Source: Butyrivibrio sp. LC3010 (GTDB lineage Bacteria; Bacillota; Clostridia; Lachnospirales; Lachnospiraceae). Taken from it: 64,000 nucleotides of DNA. A program made the translations under genes and the position numbers. The stretch covers positions 87,797-151,796 of the forward strand of contig NZ_AUJU01000011.1 in NCBI RefSeq assembly GCF_000424385.1, in the 5' to 3' direction. The notes below the pieces were generated by a model. That model was not told the DNA's origin. It ran no database searches and worked only from the letters and a program-made list of their open reading frames with translations. This document shows, piece after piece, positions 16,924-25,851 of the stretch. How positions within the stretch are numbered: the first letter of the stretch is position 1; every line of letters begins with the position of its first letter.

Positions 16924-16974
16924 TACGGTCGACCGACCGTAAATAATACTACAAATCAAGATGCATTCTGTCAA
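16924..16974 (-). promoter_or_regulatory. Strong promoter with TetR-style operator
   Basis: Minus-strand TTGACA (16969-16974) and TAGTAT (16946-16951) are 17 bp apart. At the expected start point lies an 18-bp inverted repeat, TACGGTCG-AC-CGACCGTA (16924-16941), of the kind bound by TetR-family dimers. The next feature downstream on that strand is only the broken Rpn fragment at 16530-16772, so whatever this promoter once served is gone or not recognisable. The rest of 16410-17057 shows nothing else. Confidence 0.6.
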
Positions 16975-17057
16975 CAAGGAACAGGAAAATTTAAGGAAAC
17001 CTTAATGATACTTTGTACGCTATTACATACCAATATATTTGTGTAGGATTCCGTGTA

Positions 17058-17828
17058 TTAAAGAATAATAACCCTCTCACCCTTAGTATTCTTTCTTGTC
17101 CAGGTCTTCACAGCCTGTTCCTTTAAGAATTTAACAAATCCCTCGATTTTATCAGTATGGTCAAACACTTCTAATGCCATATAGTAGGTCTCTTTATCTT
17201 CATCAAAAATAATAATTGGAGGAAGATTATTCACCATCAATATATAATTCAAAAGAGTTCTTCCGACCCTTCCATTACCATCAGCAAAAGCATGAATTCG
17301 CTCAAAACTACAATGAAACCAAGCTGCTGCCTTTAGAATTTTCTCTGAGTTATCTAGTCCAGCCTCGCTTAGCTCTTTACATATAAACTGCACTTCTTCA
17401 GGTACATCCTCCGGAAGAACCCCGACAGACATACCCACGCCATAATAATTCTTCTTATATGTTCCGGGACGCTCACCCTTCTGCCAACGACTCTCATCAT
17501 AGCATCCGTGGCAAAGCTTCTCCTGAATCTCAAGAATCAACTCCTCTGTCAGAGCGTCTCTATCAATTATCTTATTCTTTAAAAACTCGTAGCAAACTCT
17601 CTGATTCTCAGTTTCAAAAAGAGCGCGCAAATCTCCTGTATAACTAATTACCTTGCCATTTTCAAATATCTCTCTGGTCTGATGGATTGTTATCTGAGAT
17701 CCTTCGATTTTGTTGGAATTATATGCAAAGAGAATCCTGAAATCACCAAGAGCAACATCCAAATCTGCGATAGACTTTATATTTTTTTCCTGCCATGCGG
17801 CTACTATATTGTCATATGTAATGGACAT
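17058..17828 (-). CDS. Fic-domain protein
   Basis: 256 residues from the ATG at 17826-17828, which has GGGAAAGGGA just upstream; a TTG six codons earlier is in frame but less likely. The Fic signature HAFADGNGRVGRT is near residue 190 and complete, with the catalytic His and phosphate-binding GNGR. Upstream, SNKIEGSQITIHQT resembles the inhibitory helix motif (S/T)xxxE(G/N) found N-terminally in self-inhibited Fic proteins, here as NKIEGS. Fic enzymes transfer AMP or other phosphate-containing groups to protein hydroxyls. No antitoxin partner is adjacent, consistent with inhibition in cis. It may be regulatory or part of an accessory island. Confidence 0.9.
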   Translation of the reverse strand: MSITYDNIVAAWQEKNIKSIADLDVALGDFRILFAYNSNKIEGSQITIHQTREIFENGKVISYTGDLRALFETENQRVCYEFLKNKIIDRDALTEELILEIQEKLCHGCYDESRWQKGERPGTYKKNYYGVGMSVGVLPEDVPEEVQFICKELSEAGLDNSEKILKAAAWFHCSFERIHAFADGNGRVGRTLLNYILMVNNLPPIIIFDEDKETYYMALEVFDHTDKIEGFVKFLKEQAVKTWTRKNTKGERVIIL

Positions 17829-17973
17829 TTGATTTCCCTTTCCCAAGGATATTTCTTATCTCGTATCCATGTGTAAAAATCCAAGTATAAATGCTTGAAT
17901 ATTACTAATTCTATGTTATCATGTGTATATAAAAGGCACTACCAATTTGGTTAGTCCTTACATCAGTTACGTA

Positions 17974-18017
17974 TCAAAAATGACCGCAACTTGTTCAGGG
18001 TGTACGGTCATTTTTGA
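17974..18017. terminator. Bidirectional terminator overlapping the small membrane ORF stop
   Basis: TCAAAAATGACCG (17974-17986) is perfectly complementary to CGGTCATTTTTGA (18005-18017). The stop codon of the ORF at 18008-18247 is inside the stem. Both strands end in T-rich arms. Confidence 0.75.
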
Positions 18018-18247
18018 TGTTTATCGTTATGTAATGATATGCAGATGTTGATAACAGTCACAATGATGCTGATAATTGTAACTACAACACTTGCAATATC
18101 CAATGCTAGTATTAACACCTTATCTCTTACGAGCCTTTCATCAAATTTTCCATAATGATCACCTCCAGAATCTGGAAGTTCTCGGACAAATCCGGCAAAA
18201 GGACTAACCGCTACCTCAATCAGTAGTGCCAACGAGTAGTATATCAT
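18008..18247 (-). CDS. Small hydrophobic protein, possible holin-like/type I toxin
   Basis: The frame is 79 residues long, but only the C-terminal part looks like protein: a hydrophobic helix (ILALDIASVVVTIISIIVTV) followed by a polar Lys/His/Asp end. This resembles small membrane toxins (holin-like, TxpA-type). The start is unresolved. No ribosome site precedes the first ATG. An excellent site, GGAGGTGATC (18157-18166), stands before the ATG at 18151-18153, but that ATG is in another frame and stops after eight codons. Either a single-base shift has broken the gene, or translation begins at a downstream GTG. The stop lies in a bidirectional terminator. Confidence 0.4.
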   Translation of the reverse strand: MIYYSLALLIEVAVSPFAGFVRELPDSGGDHYGKFDERLVRDKVLILALDIASVVVTIISIIVTVINICISLHNDKHQK

Positions 18248-18261
18248 TTGATACTACTGAT
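18219..18261. other. Two mutually exclusive inverted repeats upstream of the small ORF
   Basis: ATCAGTAGT (18219-18227) pairs with ACTACTGAT (18253-18261); the alternative GTAGTAT (18236-18242) pairs with ATACTAC (18251-18257) and shares bases with it. An RNA from either strand could switch between the two. The rest of 18262-18490 is AT-rich with nothing recognised. Confidence 0.4.
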
Positions 18262-18490
18262 GGGTTCGAACAGAAGATTAAGATTTTCTTAGTTTTATTC
18301 TGTTTTATGAAATATATTAAATATTATGCGTACTATTGTAATGTGTACCTCATTTATGAAAAAGTCCCTTCATTAGTTGACCTTCATTAATTATCAATAA
18401 CCATTATCTCGTTTATTGACAGATTCTTTATTCTCGCTAGAAGTTTTTACATACAGCATACTCAATTTTTATTTAGCGCTCCTGTTTCTT

Positions 18491-19369
18491 CTATAGCTTA
18501 ATCCATGAATTTGGAATCATTTCATCATTCCCATATGGTCTACTAGGAACTATATGAATTGATTCTGAATCAGTATTTAACCAAGATGCCCACCAACTAT
18601 AGGTACTATTTGCTGTTATGAAATGTTTACAATTCTTCATTATTTCAAACTCTTTTAGGTCTGAATTTGAATCTCTTATGGTTATATATTTTATATTATA
18701 TCTTTCGTCAATTACATTTCTCATCCAATCGATATCATCAGAAAAGCAATAGAAAACCGGATCATTAAGACGATCATTTATATACATGAATGCTTTATTA
18801 TAATAAGAGGCATCCAGCAAATAATGAAAACCTGTATAATCATTTCTAGCAGTTAGAAAATCTCCTCTACGCACGTGGACAGCAACACTTTCATTCTTGC
18901 GAACTTCATTTATATATTTTTCAACAGAATGCGTAATCTCATCTCCAAATTGAAATTGCTTAATTAATTCGGATCTATATTTTTCAAAATACTTTGGCGA
19001 TTGAAAATAGCCATCTAAATAATATAAAGAAGCTCCCTCTATATAGAAGCTATCCATAATTATGAATCTGCTCTCTAAAATATATAATTTATTTTCACCA
19101 ATATATGGATTTTCAACTCCAAGTACTCTTAGTCCCTTATTAAGAAATTTGTTTTTTAATAAACTACACCATATATTTGATACTCCATCCATAAACAAAA
19201 CATCATTTGGAATATTCATAAAATGTAGCTTAAATTGTCTTTTTTTATTATTTCCAAAGTAACTATAATCCAATACTAAATCTTGATTTTCTCTTTGAGA
19301 TAACGCATATCCAACAGAATACTGAAACAGTTGATTACCTAGCCCACCCATAATTCTAACGAAAACCAT
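18491..19369 (-). CDS. GT11 alpha-1,2-fucosyltransferase-like enzyme
   Basis: 292 residues, typical size. Family GT11 marks: N-terminal GGLGNQLFQYSVGYAL (donor-side glycine loop), HVRRGDFL in the middle (the conserved HxRRxD motif), and the C-terminal ITANSTYSWWASWLN block. GT11 enzymes transfer fucose (or a related 6-deoxyhexose) from a GDP donor to an acceptor sugar in the cytoplasm. No GDP-fucose synthesis genes are in this window. It is the last gene of the long AT-rich polysaccharide operon, 24 bp after the NeuB-like gene. The ATG follows AAGGAG. Confidence 0.9.
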   Translation of the reverse strand: MVFVRIMGGLGNQLFQYSVGYALSQRENQDLVLDYSYFGNNKKRQFKLHFMNIPNDVLFMDGVSNIWCSLLKNKFLNKGLRVLGVENPYIGENKLYILESRFIIMDSFYIEGASLYYLDGYFQSPKYFEKYRSELIKQFQFGDEITHSVEKYINEVRKNESVAVHVRRGDFLTARNDYTGFHYLLDASYYNKAFMYINDRLNDPVFYCFSDDIDWMRNVIDERYNIKYITIRDSNSDLKEFEIMKNCKHFITANSTYSWWASWLNTDSESIHIVPSRPYGNDEMIPNSWIKL

Positions 19370-19393
19370 TTTGTAGCTCCTTCATAACTGGAT

Positions 19394-20437
19394 TTATATC
19401 ATATCCCAAGTGAGAATAGTGTCCTCATCTAAATCCTTTCGTATTTTCCTGCCAATAACAATATCCTCATATTCAGGTGATATACCCGTACCTGGACGTT
19501 TAGGAATAACATCCCCTTTATTTATAACATCTCCCATTTTCATTTTTTTTGTAAGTACCAATGATCTCCTAGCCTCTCTTCTAGGAATTTGCTCACAATC
19601 AAGAACTGTTTTTTCTCCGTTTCCAAGAACCTTATTAATCCATTTAAAATTTGTAATAGCTTTTCTAAAATCATCAGGATTGCCTGAGTGATAATGATCA
19701 TTACCAACCAAACTCTTATCTAAAGTAAAATGCTTCTCAATAACCTCAGCCCCCATTAAATATGCTGTGGCTAGTGTCATCATAGTATCATCCGGAGCAA
19801 CATGATCACTAAAGCCCACCTTGACATCAGGAAAAACCTTCTTCAACGTTTCTATAACCTTTAAATTAGCGTTCTCAGGGTGTGTCGGATAGGATAATAC
19901 ACAATGGAGAATAGTTATGTCTTGACAGCCAGATGATTTCAATGCTCTTATTGCATTATCTACTTCAGCCAAATATGAAGCACCTACTGATAAAATTACT
20001 GGCTTTTTTTTTGAACCTATGAATCTTATAAAAGGAATATTTGTAATATCTGAAGAACTAATTTTATAAAAATCAACCATATTTTCTAAAAAATCCGCAG
20101 AAGCATAGTCAAACGGAGTCACAGTATAATCCAGTCCCTTTGAATGTGTATAATCACATAATTCTTTATATTCCGATGCTCCAAACATATCATATTTCAA
20201 GAAAAGCTCATACTGAGATTTTGTTCTTTCCTTTGTAGTATCCCAATAGGCTGGTGAATTTTTAGACGCAAGAAAACTAGCCTTATATGCCTGAAATTTA
20301 GCACAATCAATTCCCACTCTAGATGCTTCATCAATATACATCCTTGCTGCTTCCAATGGAGATATTTTCAATACTTTCGCTGTATCATAAAAATTTACTC
20401 CCATTTCAGCAATTAAATATGGTTTAGTTTTCCTCAT
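19394..20437 (-). CDS. NeuB-family nonulosonic acid synthase
   Basis: 347 residues from the ATG at 20435-20437, picked because GGAGG stands 8 bp upstream; two nearer ATGs are too close to it. The barrel domain opens with YLIAEMGVNF and has DCAKFQAYK, FYKISSSDI and VIEKHFTLDK; a C-terminal SAF (antifreeze-like) domain has RRSLVLTKKMKMGDVI and RPGTGISP. The family condenses phosphoenolpyruvate with a 6-carbon sugar to give sialic, legionaminic or pseudaminic acid. The usual PDH-x-x-S segment is here NDHYHSGNPDDF, so the exact substrate is uncertain. The neighbouring CMP-transferase/PseG fusion argues for a di-amino nonulosonate rather than plain sialic acid. Confidence 0.85.
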   Translation of the reverse strand: MRKTKPYLIAEMGVNFYDTAKVLKISPLEAARMYIDEASRVGIDCAKFQAYKASFLASKNSPAYWDTTKERTKSQYELFLKYDMFGASEYKELCDYTHSKGLDYTVTPFDYASADFLENMVDFYKISSSDITNIPFIRFIGSKKKPVILSVGASYLAEVDNAIRALKSSGCQDITILHCVLSYPTHPENANLKVIETLKKVFPDVKVGFSDHVAPDDTMMTLATAYLMGAEVIEKHFTLDKSLVGNDHYHSGNPDDFRKAITNFKWINKVLGNGEKTVLDCEQIPRREARRSLVLTKKMKMGDVINKGDVIPKRPGTGISPEYEDIVIGRKIRKDLDEDTILTWDMI

Positions 20438-20453
20438 AGTCATAACCTCCATT

Positions 20454-22061
20454 TCATAGTGTATTTATTAAACTTATTACCCTTTTTCTCCCTCCCCTTA
20501 AATCATGGCTTAGGAGCTCATCTTGAAATTTCTGTCTACTGTCCTTTCTCATTTTCAAATACATCTGCAAATTCGATTCGATAATCTCATCAGGAGGGTT
20601 TAGCCCAATATATGAAAATCCATTCTCATTACTTACAAAACTATGTTTCTCTTCACGCTTATTCTGTGCCATCGCTATTGAAGGAATACCTAACAACGCT
20701 AGTTCATATCCTGTCCTTCCGCGCGAAGTCATTCCTATATCACAGCTAGACATTAATTCGGGCATATTACCAACATCATAAAATACTTCAATATTTTCAT
20801 AACAGTTATATTTCATTAATTCTTTAACATTTTGTTTAGCACGTCCCAATACCACAATAAACTTATAACTTTTATATTCTGGTTTACATATCATTTTTAA
20901 TATACGGTCTGTATAATTTTGTGGATCAGATCCACCAAAAGACACAAAGACTCTCTTAACTGTTTCACTAATATTTATTGGATTATAAAACATAAATGTT
21001 TTGCCACTTATATAATACTTTTCTCCCGCTTTTACTTGCGGAAATTCCTCATCATGAAACAAAGCATTAAAGACTAAGTCCGCTTTTATAATTCCTTCAC
21101 CATCATCTTCAAAATTTACTATTTTGGCTTTAGGCATAACAGTCTTAAGCCCAATCATATAATCAATAGAAGTTGACAAAATATCATTTATAAATATAGT
21201 ATATTGTTGTTCTTTACATCGTTGATATAATTCCGAAATACCATCAACCGGTATTAAGTTATGCATGGTTTTTCCAAAAACCTTTGAGTCTGTCTGATTT
21301 ATATCGTAGAAAATATCAGGCTTAACATAAAATTCATCTGCCAATTCTAAAGCACGATAAATATGTCCCATTCCACGCATATTATTTCCATTTACATATA
21401 TGCCAACCTTTTTCTTTAATAATATAGCTTCTACTGAGCGCAAATCCTCATAAGTGTCTATATCTTGTGCTTCATCCTTAGGAATCTCATAGACATCAAT
21501 CTTATCTCCTATTCTTGTTTTAGAAGTAACGATAGAAGCTTTTGAAATTAAAAAAGCACCAGTTTCTACATAGCAAGGCGGAAGATACTGCCTATTTAGC
21601 CTTTTTTCATAATTAGGAATCTTTTTACCACCCTCTTCTCGCCATGAAAGATGTGGAGCATTAATCACAGATATAACTGTTTCTATTCCATTTTCAATTG
21701 TATATTTTATTGCTGAATCAAGCGTCTCTGTACGCAAAGTTGGCGATGTAGGCTGCATAGTCACAATATAGTCCCATTTTTCACCTTTCGGTATAGCATC
21801 CGCAATTACTGCATCCAATGTAACATCATCACCACATAATGCTTCATCACGCCAATGTACATCAACCCCCATTTGGCTTGCTATAATTCCAACCTCAGGA
21901 GAATCCGTCGTAACAACAATGTCTGTAATCCAGGCGGAATCAATAGCATTTTTTATCGAATAATATATCATCGGATGATCACATAATATTCTAATATTCT
22001 TATTAGGAATCCCCCTCGATCCAGCTCTAGCAGGAATGATTGCAACAATTTTTCTTATCAT
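20454..22061 (-). CDS. CMP-nonulosonate cytidylyltransferase fused to PseG-like hydrolase
   Basis: 535 residues from the ATG at 22059-22061 (AAGGAG upstream), overlapping the wzy stop as ATGA. Residues 1-223 form a NeuA/PseF-type cytidylyltransferase: AIIPARAGSRGIPNKNI, then MQPTSPTLR and ETGAFLIS. Residues from about 224 form a PseG-like nucleotidase with a GT-B/GT28 look: GIYVNGNNMRGMGHIYRALE (the GMGH loop), VFVSFGGSDPQN and CDIGMTSRGRTGYELALLG. PseG removes UDP from the 2,4-diacetamido sugar before condensation, PseF activates the finished acid with CMP, so one chain holds the steps before and after the neighbouring synthase. Fusion joins are clean, with no frameshift. Confidence 0.85.
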   Translation of the reverse strand: MIRKIVAIIPARAGSRGIPNKNIRILCDHPMIYYSIKNAIDSAWITDIVVTTDSPEVGIIASQMGVDVHWRDEALCGDDVTLDAVIADAIPKGEKWDYIVTMQPTSPTLRTETLDSAIKYTIENGIETVISVINAPHLSWREEGGKKIPNYEKRLNRQYLPPCYVETGAFLISKASIVTSKTRIGDKIDVYEIPKDEAQDIDTYEDLRSVEAILLKKKVGIYVNGNNMRGMGHIYRALELADEFYVKPDIFYDINQTDSKVFGKTMHNLIPVDGISELYQRCKEQQYTIFINDILSTSIDYMIGLKTVMPKAKIVNFEDDGEGIIKADLVFNALFHDEEFPQVKAGEKYYISGKTFMFYNPINISETVKRVFVSFGGSDPQNYTDRILKMICKPEYKSYKFIVVLGRAKQNVKELMKYNCYENIEVFYDVGNMPELMSSCDIGMTSRGRTGYELALLGIPSIAMAQNKREEKHSFVSNENGFSYIGLNPPDEIIESNLQMYLKMRKDSRQKFQDELLSHDLRGGRKRVISLINTL

Positions 22062-23218
22062 GCTTGACTCCTTACAAAGCAAATTTTTCTTAGTCTAATA
22101 TCACGTTTAGGTAAAGCTATTATGATTATCCATAATATCGCCCAACGCAAATTCAACAATGAATGCATAAACATAGCATTTAATAAAAATGGATATATAT
22201 ATTCCAAGTTTTCATAAATATCATATTTATGTAATACTTTAGAAAGCAGTAAGAAATATAGTGTAGTTTGAATTACCCCCATGCATAAACACATATTTAT
22301 AACGCTACTATGTGCCTGAACAAGTCTATCTCCCATAAAGCGAGTAAAAAAACCTATCTTCGTATTTATTCCCATATATTCTTTTAATCTTAAACCAAAT
22401 CCACCAAATATTATTTTAGGAAAATTATGATTGAAAATTTTTGCCCCATATAAAATAGATGTAGCACGTACATAATTAGAATTATCATTAAAAGATAGGT
22501 GATAACCACTATATCCATTCTTAGCAACTACATTCACCCAATATATACTCAGTAATACTGACAAGATACTGAGTAATACAATTGCATTAAATATATTTAC
22601 TTTACTTACCCGTCGCATTAATGGTTGTGCTTTTATTTTTAAAATAATTGTCAAAAAAAACAACAAGACAAGTAGCGAATACGACCTACTATCGGAAAAA
22701 AACAATCCAAACACTAACCCGACTATAACTCCTAAAAGATGCCTCTTTTTGTAGCAATACATAAAAAACAGGAATATAAGTATTCCTGAAATATTCTGCT
22801 CATATAAAATCATGACAGGTTTTTCTTTTACATAGCTTACAAATAAACTAGCAATTATCACCACCAGCCCTATAATGTACAACCAATCAACACTAGTTAT
22901 ATATTGATACTTGCAGATAGCCAAAAAAAGCATACAGTATATTACAACTATAGTTTCTATAGTATATATTTGGCTATACCCAGGAAATAGTTTTTTTCCA
23001 ATAAAAAGAGTCCCAACAGATAAAATTATGTATAATAATATTTCTTTAATAAAAGAAATAATATTCTCTTGCGTACGTTCAAAAACCACCGCTAAAAGCA
23101 AACAAATTATGAGAGGAATATATAATCTTCCACCCACAATATCGTTGAGCGGAGAAAAATTTAACACAAGAACTATAAATAAAAGATCCGTTACTAACTG
23201 CCTAGCCCGAATAATCAT
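22058..23218 (-). CDS. wzy: Wzy-like polysaccharide polymerase
   Basis: 386 residues with about ten hydrophobic segments and few conserved residues, as usual for O-antigen/capsule polymerases. A long extracytoplasmic loop between late segments contains FGGFGLRLKEYMGINTKIG and DRLVQAHSSVINM, similar in layout to the Wzy_C-type loop (H-S near its end). Its position between the flippase and sugar genes supports the call. It would join lipid-linked repeat units outside the membrane. Base composition is strongly AT-rich like its neighbours. The ATG follows AAAGGA; its stop overlaps the next gene by four bases. Confidence 0.7.
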   Translation of the reverse strand: MIIRARQLVTDLLFIVLVLNFSPLNDIVGGRLYIPLIICLLLAVVFERTQENIISFIKEILLYIILSVGTLFIGKKLFPGYSQIYTIETIVVIYCMLFLAICKYQYITSVDWLYIIGLVVIIASLFVSYVKEKPVMILYEQNISGILIFLFFMYCYKKRHLLGVIVGLVFGLFFSDSRSYSLLVLLFFLTIILKIKAQPLMRRVSKVNIFNAIVLLSILSVLLSIYWVNVVAKNGYSGYHLSFNDNSNYVRATSILYGAKIFNHNFPKIIFGGFGLRLKEYMGINTKIGFFTRFMGDRLVQAHSSVINMCLCMGVIQTTLYFLLLSKVLHKYDIYENLEYIYPFLLNAMFMHSLLNLRWAILWIIIIALPKRDIRLRKICFVRSQA

Positions 23219-23318
23219 TCTATGCCAATCCTTTCGGTTCCATTCATCAATATTGTTTAGAACAAATCATTTAGCAAATTTAGAAAATCATTTTCACCTT
23301 AAAGAGTTCCATTAATAA

Positions 23319-24728
23319 TCAAAATATCGTTTTCCTACTATATACCTTATATATTACAGAGCAACCAATAACGCATGCTAACCCCCATCTTAATATTATT
23401 AGTCCCTTTGCAAAATGGAAAACCAAGCAAAGAATTATAACAATGAAAAAGCCTATGAAATTGTATTTTATAGTCATCGGGTATTTATTTTTCTCCCATG
23501 AAAACACAACCACAAAATGTAGTATTGCAAGCAAAAAATAACTAATCAAAGTTGCGAATGCAGCACCAACCATTCCATACTTACTTATCCATAAATAGTT
23601 AAGAAACACATTGATCAGAGCAGCAATTACGGTCCCGCATGCTATAATTCTTGGTTTTTCATAAAACATCTCATAATTTACAGCAAACTGATAGGAAAAA
23701 ATAATATATATTGCAATTACTATTACTGGTATTAAATCATCTCCAGCTTGATATGATTCATCCGCAAAAAACCTAACAACCTCTCTAGACAATAGTAAAA
23801 ACCCCCCAACTAACGAGGTAAATATTTCTACATAATTTCTTATCATCTCTTCTAATTTGTCATAATTGCAATTACTTAAGCAATCAAAATAAAATGGGCA
23901 CCATGCATTATTCAGTGCCGATAGTATTATTGTCAAAAAACCTGTAAAGGAATAAACAAAGCTATAGATTCCAATTTGAGAAGAATCTATATTCATCATC
24001 TGCATCATTACCCGATCAGATTGGCCTAATATTTGCTGAGAAACAAGATGGAATATCAAAGGAATTCCAATCGAAAGTGAATAATTCCAATACTTTTTGC
24101 AATATATTTTTTTTCCACGCCAAACGAATGCTAAAAATATGCATATCGCACCTATTATTTGAGGGATTGCCCCCCCGATTACTCTGGCATAATATCTATA
24201 TTCAAGGTTCAGCCAATTGTATTTCAAAAGTACTAATGCTAATAATGTTGTTGCTATCAATATACAAACAGATACTAACATGTTCAATTTGGCTTTTTTT
24301 TCGTACGTCCATGCCAAATTTGCAAAATTGAGAATAAATTGCGCCGTTGCTTCACACAAAAGCAAAAAATATATAGAAATAGGGAATTTAATAAATCGCG
24401 CAATAGCCGGATAACATACCATCAAAAAAATAGTAACAAAAAAGCAACTAATTACTCCGAGCATTATTACACTTGATCTAAATTGGTAATACTCATTTGA
24501 AAATTTATAATAACCTTTACTTAATCCCGCAGAAACATTTAATCCGATAAAACAAATAATAATAGCCATCCAAGATGAATACACAGAAAATTTTCCATAC
24601 TCTACAGTTCCAAGTATTCTTGTAAACAATGGCATAGTGAAAAAAACCACACTGCTTCTAATAACTATTCCTACTACGTTATATATGACTTGCGAGTTTA
24701 CACTTACCTTTACATTTTCATCACTCAT
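23319..24728 (-). CDS. wzx: Wzx-type oligosaccharide flippase
   Basis: 469 residues with 12-14 membrane segments throughout, the size and pattern of polysaccharide-transport (MOP superfamily) flippases. The N-terminus VIYNVVGIVIRSSVVFFTMP and FTRILGTVEYGKFSVYSSW are typical of the family. It should move undecaprenyl-linked repeat units across the membrane. It overlaps the GT52-like gene by ATGA and is separated from wzy by 100 bp of AT-rich sequence. Confidence 0.85.
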   Translation of the reverse strand: MSDENVKVSVNSQVIYNVVGIVIRSSVVFFTMPLFTRILGTVEYGKFSVYSSWMAIIICFIGLNVSAGLSKGYYKFSNEYYQFRSSVIMLGVISCFFVTIFLMVCYPAIARFIKFPISIYFLLLCEATAQFILNFANLAWTYEKKAKLNMLVSVCILIATTLLALVLLKYNWLNLEYRYYARVIGGAIPQIIGAICIFLAFVWRGKKIYCKKYWNYSLSIGIPLIFHLVSQQILGQSDRVMMQMMNIDSSQIGIYSFVYSFTGFLTIILSALNNAWCPFYFDCLSNCNYDKLEEMIRNYVEIFTSLVGGFLLLSREVVRFFADESYQAGDDLIPVIVIAIYIIFSYQFAVNYEMFYEKPRIIACGTVIAALINVFLNYLWISKYGMVGAAFATLISYFLLAILHFVVVFSWEKNKYPMTIKYNFIGFFIVIILCLVFHFAKGLIILRWGLACVIGCSVIYKVYSRKTIF

Positions 24729-25840
24729 AATTCAACCGGCACTGTCTTTACTCTTTTACCAATAATTTTCTCAAGACATGTTTCAAACTCATAACAATCA
24801 TTTGGGATTAAAATTTTACTTTTATCCGTATAATAATCAATAAATACTTGGGCTAATTCGACAATCCTCTCATAATCATCAGGCATAAGTATTTCCGAAT
24901 ACAATTTATATAAAAAAATAATATATGGTTCCTTATTATATAAAATTTTTGGAATTAACTGAGAAGTTGAAAATCTACTTATTAATACCATATCCTCAGA
25001 AATCGTATCCTCACATACTAACTCCCACATTGAATTACTGAAATCCACCTCAAGTTCTTTTTTTTCAACAAAACTATCTCTTGGATGAGGACGAACTATT
25101 GTCATATCTTTATATTTTTCCAAAATGTCAATTATTATATTATCTATCATCTTCATTTCATGATTGTTATATTGGTTTATCTGTGATAAAAGCACAAACT
25201 TACGATCTGTATATATCTTCTGACTAGTGTAATCAAAAATCCTTGTTACCATATTCCAAAATATAGTATCCGAATTGCTCAATTTCGGTAGCTCTTGTAC
25301 ATTGGTAGTCAAAAGAGTTTTACAAATGTCAATATTATTAATATACAAACACTCCGGGTACCATGAATCAATTTTTCTTCCTAATAATGAATAGAAAAAT
25401 CTATGGTTTTTATCTAGTAATCTTGTAATCATGTCACCACTATAGCTTCCAGTTCCATCATCAAGATATATTAGTCTACTTTGAGGATATATCCATCGAA
25501 CCAATAATGCAAAATGAGTGGGTACACAAAAATATAGTTCATCTACTTCTTTATCCCCAAACAAAAACTCACCTCTTACATATTTTTTTCCATAATATCT
25601 GGGGAAAAGCAATTCAAAGATTCTTCTATATTTATGTCTAAATCCTTTTCTTATCTTATATTCAAATAAGTGTATTTCATCAAACAAACATTCTTCTTTC
25701 AATCTTAACGCCATCTCATAAGCACCAGTAAACTGTGTTCCTAAAAACAAAGTATTTCTTTCCTGCATTCTAAAGTGAAATACGTAATTTATACAATTTA
25801 ATATCTGAAATGGCGTATCACAAATATATATACAATTCAC
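24725..25840 (-). CDS. GT52-like sialyltransferase family protein
   Basis: 371 residues. The N-terminus YICDTPFQILNCINYVFH has the TPFQ signature of family GT52/polysialyltransferase-like enzymes; the middle has IYLDDGTGSYSGDM, and further on TIVRPHPRD, the D/E-D/E-G and HP motifs of CMP-sugar dependent GT-B transferases. Such enzymes use CMP-sialic acid or a similar CMP-nonulosonate. The same operon encodes a synthase and a CMP-transferase for such a donor, which strengthens the assignment. GTG start after AAGGGAGA. It could instead use another nucleotide sugar; the acceptor is unknown. Confidence 0.65.
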   Translation of the reverse strand: MNCIYICDTPFQILNCINYVFHFRMQERNTLFLGTQFTGAYEMALRLKEECLFDEIHLFEYKIRKGFRHKYRRIFELLFPRYYGKKYVRGEFLFGDKEVDELYFCVPTHFALLVRWIYPQSRLIYLDDGTGSYSGDMITRLLDKNHRFFYSLLGRKIDSWYPECLYINNIDICKTLLTTNVQELPKLSNSDTIFWNMVTRIFDYTSQKIYTDRKFVLLSQINQYNNHEMKMIDNIIIDILEKYKDMTIVRPHPRDSFVEKKELEVDFSNSMWELVCEDTISEDMVLISRFSTSQLIPKILYNKEPYIIFLYKLYSEILMPDDYERIVELAQVFIDYYTDKSKILIPNDCYEFETCLEKIIGKRVKTVPVEL

Positions 25841-25851
25841 ATATATCTCCC

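Noticed and set aside
18259..18274. GGGTTCGAA resembling a tRNA T-loop
   Set aside because: The flanking bases do not form a T-stem and no other tRNA arms are present.
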